NCBI GenBank assembly: GCA_958437935.1
Contig: CAUBPS010000003.1
Span: 1 to 64,000 of the forward strand
DNA from: an uncultured Collinsella sp.
Lineage (GTDB): Bacteria > Actinomycetota > Coriobacteriia > Coriobacteriales > Coriobacteriaceae
Length of the DNA stretch: 64,000 nt
Direction of reading: 5' to 3'
Numbering within the stretch: the first letter of the stretch is position 1; every line of letters starts with the position of its first letter. This document shows, in pieces, positions 25,370 through 34,289 of the stretch. The position numbers and the translations under genes are program-made. The notes beneath the pieces are model-generated. The model ran no database searches and was not told the origin of the DNA. It saw nothing but the letters and a program-made list of their open reading frames with translations.

Positions 25370-26440
25370 TTAATCTTCGGCGTTATACCCAAAGCGGCGG
25401 ATTTGGGCCTCATCGTCGCGCCAGCCGGCCTTGACCTTCACGTCCAGCTCCAAAAAGACCTGCGTGCCAAAGATACGCTCAAGATCGCGACGGGCGTCGA
25501 TACCGATATGTTTGATCATCTCGCCGCCCTTGCCGATGATGATGCCCTTTTGGCCCTCGCGCTCGACGTAAATGGTGGCATGCACGCGCAGCACCTTCTT
25601 GGTCTGCTCGAGCGCATCGCAGATCACGCCCACGGAGTGCGGGATCTCGTCACGGGTGCGGCGCAAGACTTTCTCGCGCACAAACTCGGCGACAAGCGTC
25701 TCGTCGGAAGCATCGGTACCCATATCTTCGGGGAACCAACGCGGACCCTCGGGCAAAAACTGCGCAACGGTCTCAATGAAGGCGTCGACGTTGAAGTTCT
25801 TCACCGACGAGGTCACGATCTCGTCGTCGTATTCCATAAGCTCATGCGCTGCCTTGAGCTGCTCCATGACCTGTGCGGGGTCGGCCTCGTCGGCCTTGGT
25901 GAGCACCAGGACCTTCTTGCAGCGGGTGCCTCTGACGCGCTCGGCAACCCAGGCGTCTCCCCTGCCGATGGGCTTGGCGGCATCAATCAAAAACGCGACG
26001 ACGTCAACGTCATTGAGCTCGAACAGGGCGCTTTTGTTGAGCTCGGAGCCCAGACCGTCCTTGGGCTTATGGATACCCGGGGTATCGACAAAGACCAGCT
26101 GGTAGCCGGGACGGTTAACCACGGCGCGCATGCGGCGGCGAGTCGTCTGGGCCACCGGCGAGGTGATGGCGACCTTTTTGCCATAGCAGGCGTTGAGCAG
26201 CGTGGACTTACCGGCGTTGGGACGACCGACCAGGGCCACAAAGCCGCTGCGGAAACCGGGCTCCACATCGCCAAAGCCCAGAGACGTCTCGTCCTCGTCA
26301 CATAGGGCGTCAAGCTCCTCGTCGCTCATGCCCTCAAACGGGTCGAATTCTTCTACCTCGTCAAGCGAATCGGCATCCACGACCTCATCCAGAACCTCGT
26401 CGTCCAGAACCTCATCGGTAGGCTGCATATTGTCGGACAT
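25370..26440 (-). CDS. era: GTPase Era
   Basis: Era is a 16S rRNA-binding GTPase for 30S maturation. The 356-residue protein carries GRPNAGKST (G1) near residue 73, DTPGIHKP (G3) near 119, TKAD (G4) near 181, and a C-terminal KH domain with GIIIGKGGEMIKHIG near 313. The first 60 residues are an acidic Asp/Glu-rich extension not found in standard Era (about 300 residues). It starts 12 bases after the dgkA stop and is followed by recO. Confidence 0.96.
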   Translation of the reverse strand: MSDNMQPTDEVLDDEVLDEVVDADSLDEVEEFDPFEGMSDEELDALCDEDETSLGFGDVEPGFRSGFVALVGRPNAGKSTLLNACYGKKVAITSPVAQTTRRRMRAVVNRPGYQLVFVDTPGIHKPKDGLGSELNKSALFELNDVDVVAFLIDAAKPIGRGDAWVAERVRGTRCKKVLVLTKADEADPAQVMEQLKAAHELMEYDDEIVTSSVKNFNVDAFIETVAQFLPEGPRWFPEDMGTDASDETLVAEFVREKVLRRTRDEIPHSVGVICDALEQTKKVLRVHATIYVEREGQKGIIIGKGGEMIKHIGIDARRDLERIFGTQVFLELDVKVKAGWRDDEAQIRRFGYNAED

Positions 26441-26452
26441 GGGAATCCCTTT

Positions 26453-26830
26453 CTAAATAAAGCCAAGCGCGTGAGCAAAGACCAGCAGGCCCACGATTGC
26501 GGCGGTGATGGAAAGAACGTACACGGAAGCGGCGGCGATATCCTTGGCGCGCTTCGCCAGCGGATGAAGTTCCTGAGTCGCCAGGTCGACGATCGCCTCC
26601 ATGGCGGTATTGCACAGCTCGCCGTGAATCACCAGGCCACAGCAGATGATAACCGTGGCCCACTCGGCAATGTCGAGGCCGACGATGCAGCCGGCAATGA
26701 CGGTACACACGCCCGCCGCGAGCATGACCTTGATATTACGTTCGGTTTTAACGGCGGTGACAAAGCCCTCCATGGCGTAGGAGAACGACTTTAAAAAAGA
26801 CGGATGGTCCTTGTTCGATCCGGGAATCAT
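26453..26830 (-). CDS. dgkA: Diacylglycerol/undecaprenol kinase family protein
   Basis: Small trimeric membrane kinases of this family phosphorylate undecaprenol (Gram-positives) or diacylglycerol. The 125-residue protein has an amphipathic N-terminus (SFSYAMEGFVTAVKTERNIK), three membrane segments, and the active-site signature ELCNTAMEAIVDL near residue 70. Undecaprenol is the more likely substrate in this lineage, linking it to uppS. It is between ybeY and era, as in Bacillus. Confidence 0.9.
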   Translation of the reverse strand: MIPGSNKDHPSFLKSFSYAMEGFVTAVKTERNIKVMLAAGVCTVIAGCIVGLDIAEWATVIICCGLVIHGELCNTAMEAIVDLATQELHPLAKRAKDIAAASVYVLSITAAIVGLLVFAHALGFI

Positions 26831-26839
26831 AGACGGCTC

Positions 26840-27349
26840 CTAGTCGTGGGCATGGTTGGTGATGGGACCGACATGGACCAACTTGGGGTCCTCGCCGCGC
26901 TCGAGCGCCAGATCGCGCAGGATGGCATCCTCGCGGGCCTCCATGACCTCGGCCTCGTCGTCCTCGATGTGGTCATAGCCCAGCAGGTGCAGCATACCGT
27001 GCACAAGCATTAGCCGGCACTCGTCGGCGGGACTGTTACCAAAACCGGGAGCCTGGCGAGCAATAACCTGCGGCGCCAAGATAATATCGCCGAGCTCAAT
27101 CGTCTCGTCAGCGGGAATGTCCTCATCAAAGGCAGAGTCGCACTCAAACGAGAGCACATCGGTGGTACGGTCGATACCGCGCCACTCGTGGTTGAGCTCG
27201 TGCATCTCGTCCTCGTCGACATACGAAAGGGAAATCTCGACTTCACGCTCAGCGCCCTCGGCGGCAAGCACAACCTCGCAGATGTGCTCCACCTCATGCG
27301 CGTCGAGCAGCGTATCGAGCTCGGCATCGTTGCTGATCAATACACTCAA
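26840..27349 (-). CDS. ybeY: Endoribonuclease YbeY
   Basis: YbeY is a zinc metalloenzyme in 16S rRNA 3' processing and ribosome quality control. The 169-residue protein shows the signature HGMLHLLGYDHIEDDEAEVM near residue 120, with the three zinc-binding histidines, and LNHEWRGIDRTTDVLSFE near 53. Its start overlaps the phoH stop by 4 bases (ATGA-type coupling). Confidence 0.95.
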   Translation of the reverse strand: MSVLISNDAELDTLLDAHEVEHICEVVLAAEGAEREVEISLSYVDEDEMHELNHEWRGIDRTTDVLSFECDSAFDEDIPADETIELGDIILAPQVIARQAPGFGNSPADECRLMLVHGMLHLLGYDHIEDDEAEVMEAREDAILRDLALERGEDPKLVHVGPITNHAHD

Positions 27350-28332
27350 CGGGACTCCTTTCGGTCACGTACGCGCTTCTCGCGCACATCATCATAAGTA
27401 TCGTATGCCTCGACGATACGTCCCACCAAGGCATGGCGCACCACGTCGGCACGCTCGAGGTGCGAAAATGCGACATCATCGACACGGCCCAAAATCTTCT
27501 CGACATCCGCCAAGCCACCACGACGACCCACCAGGTCACGCTGGCTCAGGTCGCCGGTAATCACGAACTTGGAGTTGAAGCCCAGGCGCGTCAGGAACAT
27601 CTTCATCTGCTCGGGCGTGGTATTTTGCGCCTCGTCGAGCACCACGAAGGCATCACTCAGCGTGCGGCCGCGCATGTAGGCAAGCGGGGCAATCTCGATC
27701 ACACCACGCTCCATGAGCTCGTCGGTACGCTCACGATCCATCATGTCAAACAGGGCATCGTAGAGCGGACGCATGTAAGGGTCGATTTTTTCCTCGAGGG
27801 TGCCGGGCAAAAAGCCCAAATTCTCCCCCGCCTCGACAACGGGCCGCGTAAGGACCAGGCGACCCACCTCGTGGCGCTTGAGCGCGGCGACGGCGAGCGC
27901 CATGGCTAGATAGGTCTTACCGGTACCGGCGGGGCCCAGGCCAAACGTGATGGTATGCGAGCGGATGGCATCAACATAGCGCTTTTGGCCGAGCGTCTTG
28001 GGACGAATGACGCGGCCGCGATACGACAGCAGCACGTCATCGCGCAGCGACGAGACGTCGTGCTCGCCATCGCGCAGGACAGCCAAGCAACGCGAGACGT
28101 CGTCGGCAGACAGCGTGCGACCGGCAGCCGCCTCGCGAAAAGCGTGTTCGAAAAAACGCGCCACGAGTTCGACCTCGTCCGGGTCGCCGCTCACGGCAAT
28201 CTGGTCACCGCGCGCAACCACATGGGCGCGAACCAAGTCTTCAACCGCGCGAAGGACAGCGTCGCCGGCGCCCAAGACGCGCGAAGGGTCAATCCACTCG
28301 GGAACGGTAAGTCTAATCTTCGAGGCTTCCAT
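27346..28332 (-). CDS. phoH: PhoH-like ATPase
   Basis: PhoH family members are ATP-dependent RNA-binding proteins, often next to ybeY. The chosen start ATG 28332 gives 328 residues; ATG 28350 is also possible. The core shows Walker A GPAGTGKTYLAM near residue 140, TRPVVEAGENLGFLPG near 170, and Walker B FVVLDEAQNTTPEQ near 237. The gene overlaps the end of mtaB, so translation may be coupled. Confidence 0.93.
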   Translation of the reverse strand: MEASKIRLTVPEWIDPSRVLGAGDAVLRAVEDLVRAHVVARGDQIAVSGDPDEVELVARFFEHAFREAAAGRTLSADDVSRCLAVLRDGEHDVSSLRDDVLLSYRGRVIRPKTLGQKRYVDAIRSHTITFGLGPAGTGKTYLAMALAVAALKRHEVGRLVLTRPVVEAGENLGFLPGTLEEKIDPYMRPLYDALFDMMDRERTDELMERGVIEIAPLAYMRGRTLSDAFVVLDEAQNTTPEQMKMFLTRLGFNSKFVITGDLSQRDLVGRRGGLADVEKILGRVDDVAFSHLERADVVRHALVGRIVEAYDTYDDVREKRVRDRKESR

Positions 28333-29605
28333 GGACCTCCCTGCGAGCATGGACTAAGCCGGAATCATCGACTCCGATGATAGCAACATCGAGCAGGCAC
28401 GGGGCCTTGAGCCCGCAGACATCGTCAAGACGGGCATGATGGAAGGAGCCGAGCGTCAGGTTGTCGCCATACTCGAGCACCGCACGCTCGACCGTGCCCA
28501 CGCGGCGGCGGGCATCGGCAATCGCAAGCTCCTGAGCGGCGGCACGCATGCGGCGGCTGCGTTCGGCCATAATCTCGGGCGGTACCTGATCGGGCATATC
28601 GGCCGCAAGCGTGCCCGGACGCTTGCTATAGCGGAAGACATGCATGCGCGAAAAGCCCACGCGACGGCACAACGCCAGCGACTCCTCGAACTCCTCGTCC
28701 GTCTCGCCGGGAAAGCCGACGATGACGTCGCAAGAAAGTGACGCCTGGGGCAGATTGGTACGAATCATGCGTACCGTGTCCTCAAAGGCCTCCGCGCTAT
28801 AGGGACGACCCATGCGATGCAGGGTTGCCGTACAGCCGGACTGCACGGGAAGATGCAAGAACGGCGCGATTCGCTGCGGATAGCGCGCCATCACCTTGAG
28901 CAGGCGCTCGGAAATGTCCATGGGCTCCACTGAAGAAATGCGCACGTGGGCAATCGTAGTGCGCTCCATAATGGCCTCGAGCAGCTCATCGATCTCCACG
29001 TGTTCGTCAGTCGCGCTCTTGCCGTCATAGGCGCCCAGGTTCACGCCAGTCAGCACCACCTCGGGCACACCGGCCTCCTGGGCCTCGCGCACCTGCTCGA
29101 GCACGGACTCGACAGGCACGGAGCGCTCGGGGCCGCGTGCCTTCCACACAATACAATACGTGCAGCGGTGATTGCAGCCGTCTTGGATCTTCACGCCCAG
29201 ACGCGAGCGCCCCAGAGCATCGACCACATCGCTGTCGCTGCAGGCAGCCACACTATCGGATTCGACACCCAGTACCTCGCAGACACGCTCGGCGACGTCG
29301 ATTTTCGACGGCTCGGCAATCACACGGTCCGAAAGCTCTAATAGCTCTTCGGGATGCAGGTTGACGACGCAGCCGGTCACGACCACGTAGGGCTCGCCTG
29401 GATATGACAGCGCATGACGGACGGCCTTGCGGGTCTTGGCCTCGGCCTCGCCCGTCACGGCGCAGGTATTGATTACGATCAGGTCGGCATCCTGGGGCTC
29501 CACCATCGCAAAGCCCTGGCGCATAAGATCGGCAGTGATACGGTCGGACTCAACCCGGTTGACGCGACAGCCAAGGTTGACGACGGAAATATGGGGTGCG
29601 AGCAA
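28313..29605 (-). CDS. mtaB: tRNA (t6A37) methylthiotransferase MtaB
   Basis: MtaB converts t6A37 to ms2t6A37 in tRNA. The 430-residue radical-SAM protein has the MTTase domain (NLGCRVNRVESDRI near residue 10) and the cluster motif CNHRCTYCIVWKARG near 145. The NLGCRVN form places it with MtaB rather than MiaB or RimO. It lies 10 bases after dnaJ and overlaps phoH. Confidence 0.93.
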   Translation of the reverse strand: MLAPHISVVNLGCRVNRVESDRITADLMRQGFAMVEPQDADLIVINTCAVTGEAEAKTRKAVRHALSYPGEPYVVVTGCVVNLHPEELLELSDRVIAEPSKIDVAERVCEVLGVESDSVAACSDSDVVDALGRSRLGVKIQDGCNHRCTYCIVWKARGPERSVPVESVLEQVREAQEAGVPEVVLTGVNLGAYDGKSATDEHVEIDELLEAIMERTTIAHVRISSVEPMDISERLLKVMARYPQRIAPFLHLPVQSGCTATLHRMGRPYSAEAFEDTVRMIRTNLPQASLSCDVIVGFPGETDEEFEESLALCRRVGFSRMHVFRYSKRPGTLAADMPDQVPPEIMAERSRRMRAAAQELAIADARRRVGTVERAVLEYGDNLTLGSFHHARLDDVCGLKAPCLLDVAIIGVDDSGLVHARREVHGSLED

Positions 29606-29614
29606 GCGGGCTCC

Positions 29615-30763
29615 TTAATCGAGGATATCGTCGAGGGCGCTCTTGATACGATCGGTTACCGACTTCTTGCCGGAAGCGACGTCATCGCCCATCTCGTCGG
29701 CAAAAGCGCGGAGCAGCTCGCGCTGCTTGTTGGAAAGGTTCGTGGGAACGACCACGCGCAGCTGCACGACCAGTCGACCGCGTGAGCCGCCACCGCCGAT
29801 GCGCGGCATGCCGAAATTGTTGACGCTGACGGTGTCGCCATACTGCGTGCCAGCGGGGACGCACACCTTGACGACCTCGTCGGGCATAATGCCCTCGACC
29901 TCGATCTCGCAGCCGAGCGCGGCCTGCGCAATGGAGATATCGCTCACCAGGTACAGATCGTCGCCATTGCGCTTAAAGCGCTCGTGGTCGGCGACACGCA
30001 CGTTGACGATCAGGTCGCCCGAGGGCTCACCGCGAAGGCCGGCCTCGCCAAAGCCGCTCACGCGCAGTTGGCGACCGGTCGAGACGCCGGCGGGAATATC
30101 GATATCGATCTTTTCGTGCGAAGGCGTGCGGCCCTGGCCGTCACAGGTCTCGCAGGGATGATCGATGACTGTGCCCTCGCCGTGGCAGTCGGGGCAAGGC
30201 GAAGAGGACTGGACCTGGCCCAAAAAAGAGCGCTGGACCGTGGTGACATAGCCCGTGCCGTGGCAGCGGCTGCACTGCTTTTCGGTCGCACCGTCAGCCT
30301 TGCCCGTACCGTTGCAATCCTCGCAGGGAGCAAGGCGGTCATAGCTGATCGTCTTTTTACAGCCAAGCGCAGCTTCCTCGAGCGTCACCGAAAGCGAGAT
30401 GGCCATATCGCGACCGCGACGGCGCTCGCGCCGGCTGCGGGCACCACCGCCGGCGCCGCCGCCAAAGAATGACGAGAACAGGTCATCCATGCCCATACCG
30501 CCAAAGATATCGTTGATATCGACATAGCCGGAGCCACCAGGGCCATCGGCGGTACCAAAGCGATCGTAATTGGCACGCTTCTGCTCATCGGAAAGAACGG
30601 AATAGGCCTCGTTGAGTTCCTTGAACTTGGCCTCGGCCTCGGGGTCGTCCGAAACATCCGGGTGTACGGTACGGGCCTTCTTTAGAAACGCGCGCTTGAT
30701 CGTCCGCGCGTCGGCATCCTTGTCGACGCCAAGTACCTCGTAGTAATCCCTATTTTCCGACAC
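29615..30763 (-). CDS. dnaJ: Chaperone DnaJ
   Basis: DnaJ delivers unfolded clients to DnaK. I place the start at GTG 30763 (SENRDYYEVLGV), which has AAGGA about 8 bases upstream, giving 382 residues; the longer frame has no site. The J domain with HPD (residues 5-68), the G/F region, four zinc repeats (CEDCNGTG, CSRCHGTG, CPDCHGEG, CETCDGQG; about 138-205) and the C-terminal client-binding domains are all present. dnaK and grpE are not nearby, and no CIRCE-type element is seen upstream. Confidence 0.95.
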   Translation of the reverse strand: MSENRDYYEVLGVDKDADARTIKRAFLKKARTVHPDVSDDPEAEAKFKELNEAYSVLSDEQKRANYDRFGTADGPGGSGYVDINDIFGGMGMDDLFSSFFGGGAGGGARSRRERRRGRDMAISLSVTLEEAALGCKKTISYDRLAPCEDCNGTGKADGATEKQCSRCHGTGYVTTVQRSFLGQVQSSSPCPDCHGEGTVIDHPCETCDGQGRTPSHEKIDIDIPAGVSTGRQLRVSGFGEAGLRGEPSGDLIVNVRVADHERFKRNGDDLYLVSDISIAQAALGCEIEVEGIMPDEVVKVCVPAGTQYGDTVSVNNFGMPRIGGGGSRGRLVVQLRVVVPTNLSNKQRELLRAFADEMGDDVASGKKSVTDRIKSALDDILD

Positions 30764-30844
30764 GACCGAATCCTTCCGACTTTCATTATTGTCACAGTGC
30801 GTCCTATACCCAAGCTGGGCCGACCGCAAACAGAGGGTTTGATG

Positions 30845-31948
30845 TTATTGCATTTGATACGGCGAAAGCATGGCCCGTTGCGAGCAGCTCGCGAACCAAA
30901 CCGACACGAGCGCGAACATGAAGCCGTTGGCAAAACCGTTGGCAAACTGCATCGCGCCGCGCTTCCACCACAGCAGACTGCGATGAAGCACACCGTCCGA
31001 AAGCACCATGAACAGGCCCATGGTAAACGGAATAAAGCACATCACGGCAAAGGCCGAGAACACGCCCGAGATGGCCGAGAGTACCAAAAACGGCGCCACG
31101 ATGCCCATCAGGTAAAAACCGGTACGAGCTTTGCCTTCCAAGCGCTCGGCCTCAACATGGGCGCGGCCGACCAGGTCGCCGCCCGCGGCACCGTTGGTGC
31201 CAGCATGACCCATGCCGCTAATGCGGACCTCGTCGCCATCGTGCGTGCCGGCAGGAAACTCAATCGTCTGCTCGGAGGTTACGCGAGTACGACCGCTGCC
31301 ACCGCAATCAGGGCAGGGGTCGGCCACGACCTTACCGGAACCGCCGCACTCGGGGCAGACCGACTGGAACGTGCCCGCACCAAACAGGAAGGACAGGTCA
31401 ACGTCGATGTGGCCGCGGCCGCCACAGCTTGGGCAGGTATGGGCATGCTCAGACGAAACGGAGCCCGAGCCGCCGCAGTGACCACAAGTATCGAATCGCG
31501 TGTAGCGGACGGTCTTGCGGGTACCGCCCTTGGCCTCCTTGGCGTCGAGTTTGATATCGACGACCACATTGGCGCCGTTCTCGGGATTGTAGGCAGCCTG
31601 CCCACGACGCTGCTGGCCCCAGGCGCCACCAAAGGGAAAGCCGCCCTCAAAGGGATTGCCATAGCCCGTGCTGCCGGCGTAGCCGCCACCATAGGGCGAA
31701 GCCGTAGGAGCACCGGCAAAGGGATTGCCGGAACGCATGGCGTCGTAGCGCGCACGTTTTTGTTCATCCGAAAGCACGGCGTAGGCCTCGGAAACCTCTT
31801 TAAACTTTTCCTCGGCATCCGGCTCTTTGTTGACGTCCGGATGGAGCTTGCGGGCCTTTTGCTGAAAGGCCTTTTGAATATCACGCGAGGTGGCGTCCTT
31901 GGAGACACCCAGAATCTCGTAATAATCTTTTTCGTTCATCGTCGCCAT
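30845..31948 (-). CDS. Second DnaJ-like protein with C-terminal membrane segments
   Basis: The 367-residue protein (start ATG 31948, AGGAGG 9 bases upstream) has a J domain with HPD (residues 5-68), a Gly/Phe-rich linker, and four zinc repeats (CGHCGGSG, CPSCGGRG, CPECGGSG, CPDCGGSG; about 146-213). After a shortened client domain (TIEFPAGTHDGDEVRISGMG) the chain turns hydrophobic at about 280-330 and again near 345-360, so the usual second client domain is replaced by membrane helices. It probably recruits DnaK to the membrane. It lies 81 bases upstream of dnaJ. Confidence 0.85.
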   Translation of the reverse strand: MATMNEKDYYEILGVSKDATSRDIQKAFQQKARKLHPDVNKEPDAEEKFKEVSEAYAVLSDEQKRARYDAMRSGNPFAGAPTASPYGGGYAGSTGYGNPFEGGFPFGGAWGQQRRGQAAYNPENGANVVVDIKLDAKEAKGGTRKTVRYTRFDTCGHCGGSGSVSSEHAHTCPSCGGRGHIDVDLSFLFGAGTFQSVCPECGGSGKVVADPCPDCGGSGRTRVTSEQTIEFPAGTHDGDEVRISGMGHAGTNGAAGGDLVGRAHVEAERLEGKARTGFYLMGIVAPFLVLSAISGVFSAFAVMCFIPFTMGLFMVLSDGVLHRSLLWWKRGAMQFANGFANGFMFALVSVWFASCSQRAMLSPYQMQ

Positions 31949-32006
31949 GCGCGGCAACCTCCTGCTCACAGCAGCGTATATATTCCGGTAATTCTACCCG
32001 AGCGGC

Positions 32007-33239
32007 CTAAGCTAGATCCCAAAACAGCTCGAACAGAACATTTCCATCGAGCCAGCCCAAGTGTGTCGGCGCCAGACGAGCTCGAACATAGCCCGCGACG
32101 ACATCTGCCGAAGTGAAAGGTCCCTCATGGACCCCGAGCGTCTCGGGCACCCAAGTGACAAGGCCCAACTCGAGCGCGCGATCGCAAGCAGCTGTCAGCT
32201 CGCCCGTTGGGATGACACAAGCCGTACGAACCAACAGATCGGACGCAATACCACGCGTCATGCGACAAGCGAGCATCAGGTCTTCAGCCGCAGCCTCACG
32301 CTGCGACAGATATTCGGCCTCGAACGCCGTCGCGTCATCGTTACGTTGCACCAGACGCACGCGACACGAATCGCCTCGAGAAGACACGCCGGGGAACAAA
32401 CCTGCAAGACGGTCGAAATCCTCGGCGTCGAGCATGCCCGCGGCAGAACGACCCAGGCCCAGGTAGCCCCGTCCGGTCCAGTAGGCAATGTTATGGGCAC
32501 ACTCATGGCCGTCGAGCGCGTAGCTTGCCACCTCATAGGGGTGATAACCGGCCGCACCCAGATGCTCACGCGCCACATCCATGCAGGCGGCCTGAAAATC
32601 CTCATCAGGCTCGAGCGACTCGTTGCGGCACGCCATGCGATAAAGGGGCGTCCCCTCCTCAAGCGTAAGCGGGTAGACCGAAACATGATGCGGAGCCGCC
32701 GCCAGCACGCCATCGAGCGTGCGCTTCCAACTCGCTGCGGTCTGCCCGGGAAGTCCGCACATAAGGTCGCACGACACGTCAAGCCCAGCGTTCTTGACCG
32801 TCGCGATGGCGGCGAGCGCCCGATCGGCATCGTGAATACGGCCGATGGCGGTAAGTTCGGTGTTATCGAGCGTTTGCACGCCCAGAGAGACGCGTGTGAC
32901 ACCAACCTTGGCAAGCGCAGCGGCAAGCTCGGCGGTCAGCGACTCGGGATTGGCCTCGCAGGTAAACTCAACGGGGGCGCACCACGCACGAATACGCCGC
33001 GCCAGCTCCACCAGGCGCTCCCCCGCCAGCGACGGCGTACCGCCGCCAACATAGACGGTGCGGATCTGGTCGAGGGCCCCAGCCTTGCCAAAAGCATCGA
33101 GGCGCGCGTACAACTGCTCAAAATAGACATCGAGCGCAGCGCTCAGGTCGCACGGAGCAAAACTGCGCGAGTCAAAGTCGCAGTACCGGCACTTTTGGGC
33201 GCAAAACGGCACATGCACGTACAGCGCGGTAACGGCCAC
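32007..33239 (-). CDS. hemW: Radical-SAM heme chaperone HemW-like protein
   Basis: HemW proteins bind heme and a 4Fe-4S cluster and resemble coproporphyrinogen dehydrogenase but lack that activity. The 410-residue protein begins ALYVHVPFCAQKCRYCDFDS, with the CxxxCxYC cluster motif. TVYVGGGTPS near residue 63 and the SLGVQTLDNTELTAIGR segment near 138 are typical of the family. It starts 2 bases before the end of dus on the same strand. Confidence 0.9.
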   Translation of the reverse strand: MAVTALYVHVPFCAQKCRYCDFDSRSFAPCDLSAALDVYFEQLYARLDAFGKAGALDQIRTVYVGGGTPSLAGERLVELARRIRAWCAPVEFTCEANPESLTAELAAALAKVGVTRVSLGVQTLDNTELTAIGRIHDADRALAAIATVKNAGLDVSCDLMCGLPGQTAASWKRTLDGVLAAAPHHVSVYPLTLEEGTPLYRMACRNESLEPDEDFQAACMDVAREHLGAAGYHPYEVASYALDGHECAHNIAYWTGRGYLGLGRSAAGMLDAEDFDRLAGLFPGVSSRGDSCRVRLVQRNDDATAFEAEYLSQREAAAEDLMLACRMTRGIASDLLVRTACVIPTGELTAACDRALELGLVTWVPETLGVHEGPFTSADVVAGYVRARLAPTHLGWLDGNVLFELFWDLA

Positions 33240-33241
33240 CC

Positions 33242-34285
33242 TTAAGCCTCCAGCGGATGAGGGGGCACCGATTCGCCGGCGGCAAGGGCAGCCTCGCAGG
33301 CCACCACATCGCGCTCGATCTCATCGACCAGCGCCATAAACTCCTCGTAAGTGGAACAGCGCACCACATGGGCACGCCAAGCGGCGGCATGGGGCATGCC
33401 TTTTAAGTACCAGCTTGCGTACGTACGGGCACGCGACATGAGCGGCAGGAGCTCATGCGTCAGCGTTAGGTGCTCACGCAGGGCGTCCAGGCGCTCGACG
33501 GAACTGCGCGCCGGCACCGGCGTGCCATCGAGCGCAAGGGCACGAGCATCGCCAAACACCCACGGATTGCCGTAGATGCCGCGCGCGATAAACACCGCGC
33601 TGGCACCCGAGCCTTGCAGATGCTCAGCAGCGTCCTCGGCCGAGAACACATCGCCCGAACCGATCACGGGAATCTCGACGGCATCTGCGACCTCATCGAC
33701 GACCGACCAATCCGCCTGGCCCGTGTAGAGCTGCGTGGCGCAACGACCATGCACCGCCACCGCGGCGGCACCGGCACCTTCGAGCATCTGGGCAAACGTC
33801 GCGGCATTACGGTCCTCGGCGTAAAAGCCCTTGCGGATCTTTACGGTCACGGGCACGTGCGCCGCGCCCACCGTGGCCTCGACGATCTTCTCCGCCAGGT
33901 CGGGCGTGCGCATGAGCGCCGAGCCCTCGCCCTTGGTGACAACCTTGCGGGCAGGACAGGCCATGTTGATATCGATGAGCGACAGGCGATCGCCCACACG
34001 CTCCTCGACGGCGGCGACTGCACTCGCAAACTGATCGGGCTTGGAGCCAAAGAGCTGCACGCAAATCTGCTGCTCCTCGTCGGCCGGTAGCACCAGGCGC
34101 CAGGTCTTGTTGCTGGCATAGGCAAGGCCCGCCACGCTCACCATCTCGCTGTAGGCAAGGTTGGCACCGCGGCGACGACACATGATGCGGTAGGCAGGGT
34201 CGGTCACGCCCGCCATGGGAGCCATAAGGAACGGCTGCTCGGCATAGGCACCCAGCAGCCGCTTGCTGTATTCAGAAAGCGCCAT
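33242..34285 (-). CDS. dus: tRNA-dihydrouridine synthase
   Basis: Dus flavoenzymes reduce uridine to dihydrouridine in tRNA. The 347-residue TIM-barrel protein shows PFLMAPMAGVTDPAYR near residue 18, INMACPARKVVTKGEGSALM near 98 with the catalytic Cys, and the FMN phosphate-binding VIGSGDVFSAEDA near 210. It resembles DusB-type enzymes, but the subclass is not certain. It lies between lepA (4-base gap) and hemW. Confidence 0.93.
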   Translation of the reverse strand: MALSEYSKRLLGAYAEQPFLMAPMAGVTDPAYRIMCRRRGANLAYSEMVSVAGLAYASNKTWRLVLPADEEQQICVQLFGSKPDQFASAVAAVEERVGDRLSLIDINMACPARKVVTKGEGSALMRTPDLAEKIVEATVGAAHVPVTVKIRKGFYAEDRNAATFAQMLEGAGAAAVAVHGRCATQLYTGQADWSVVDEVADAVEIPVIGSGDVFSAEDAAEHLQGSGASAVFIARGIYGNPWVFGDARALALDGTPVPARSSVERLDALREHLTLTHELLPLMSRARTYASWYLKGMPHAAAWRAHVVRCSTYEEFMALVDEIERDVVACEAALAAGESVPPHPLEA

Positions 34286-34289
34286 GGAC

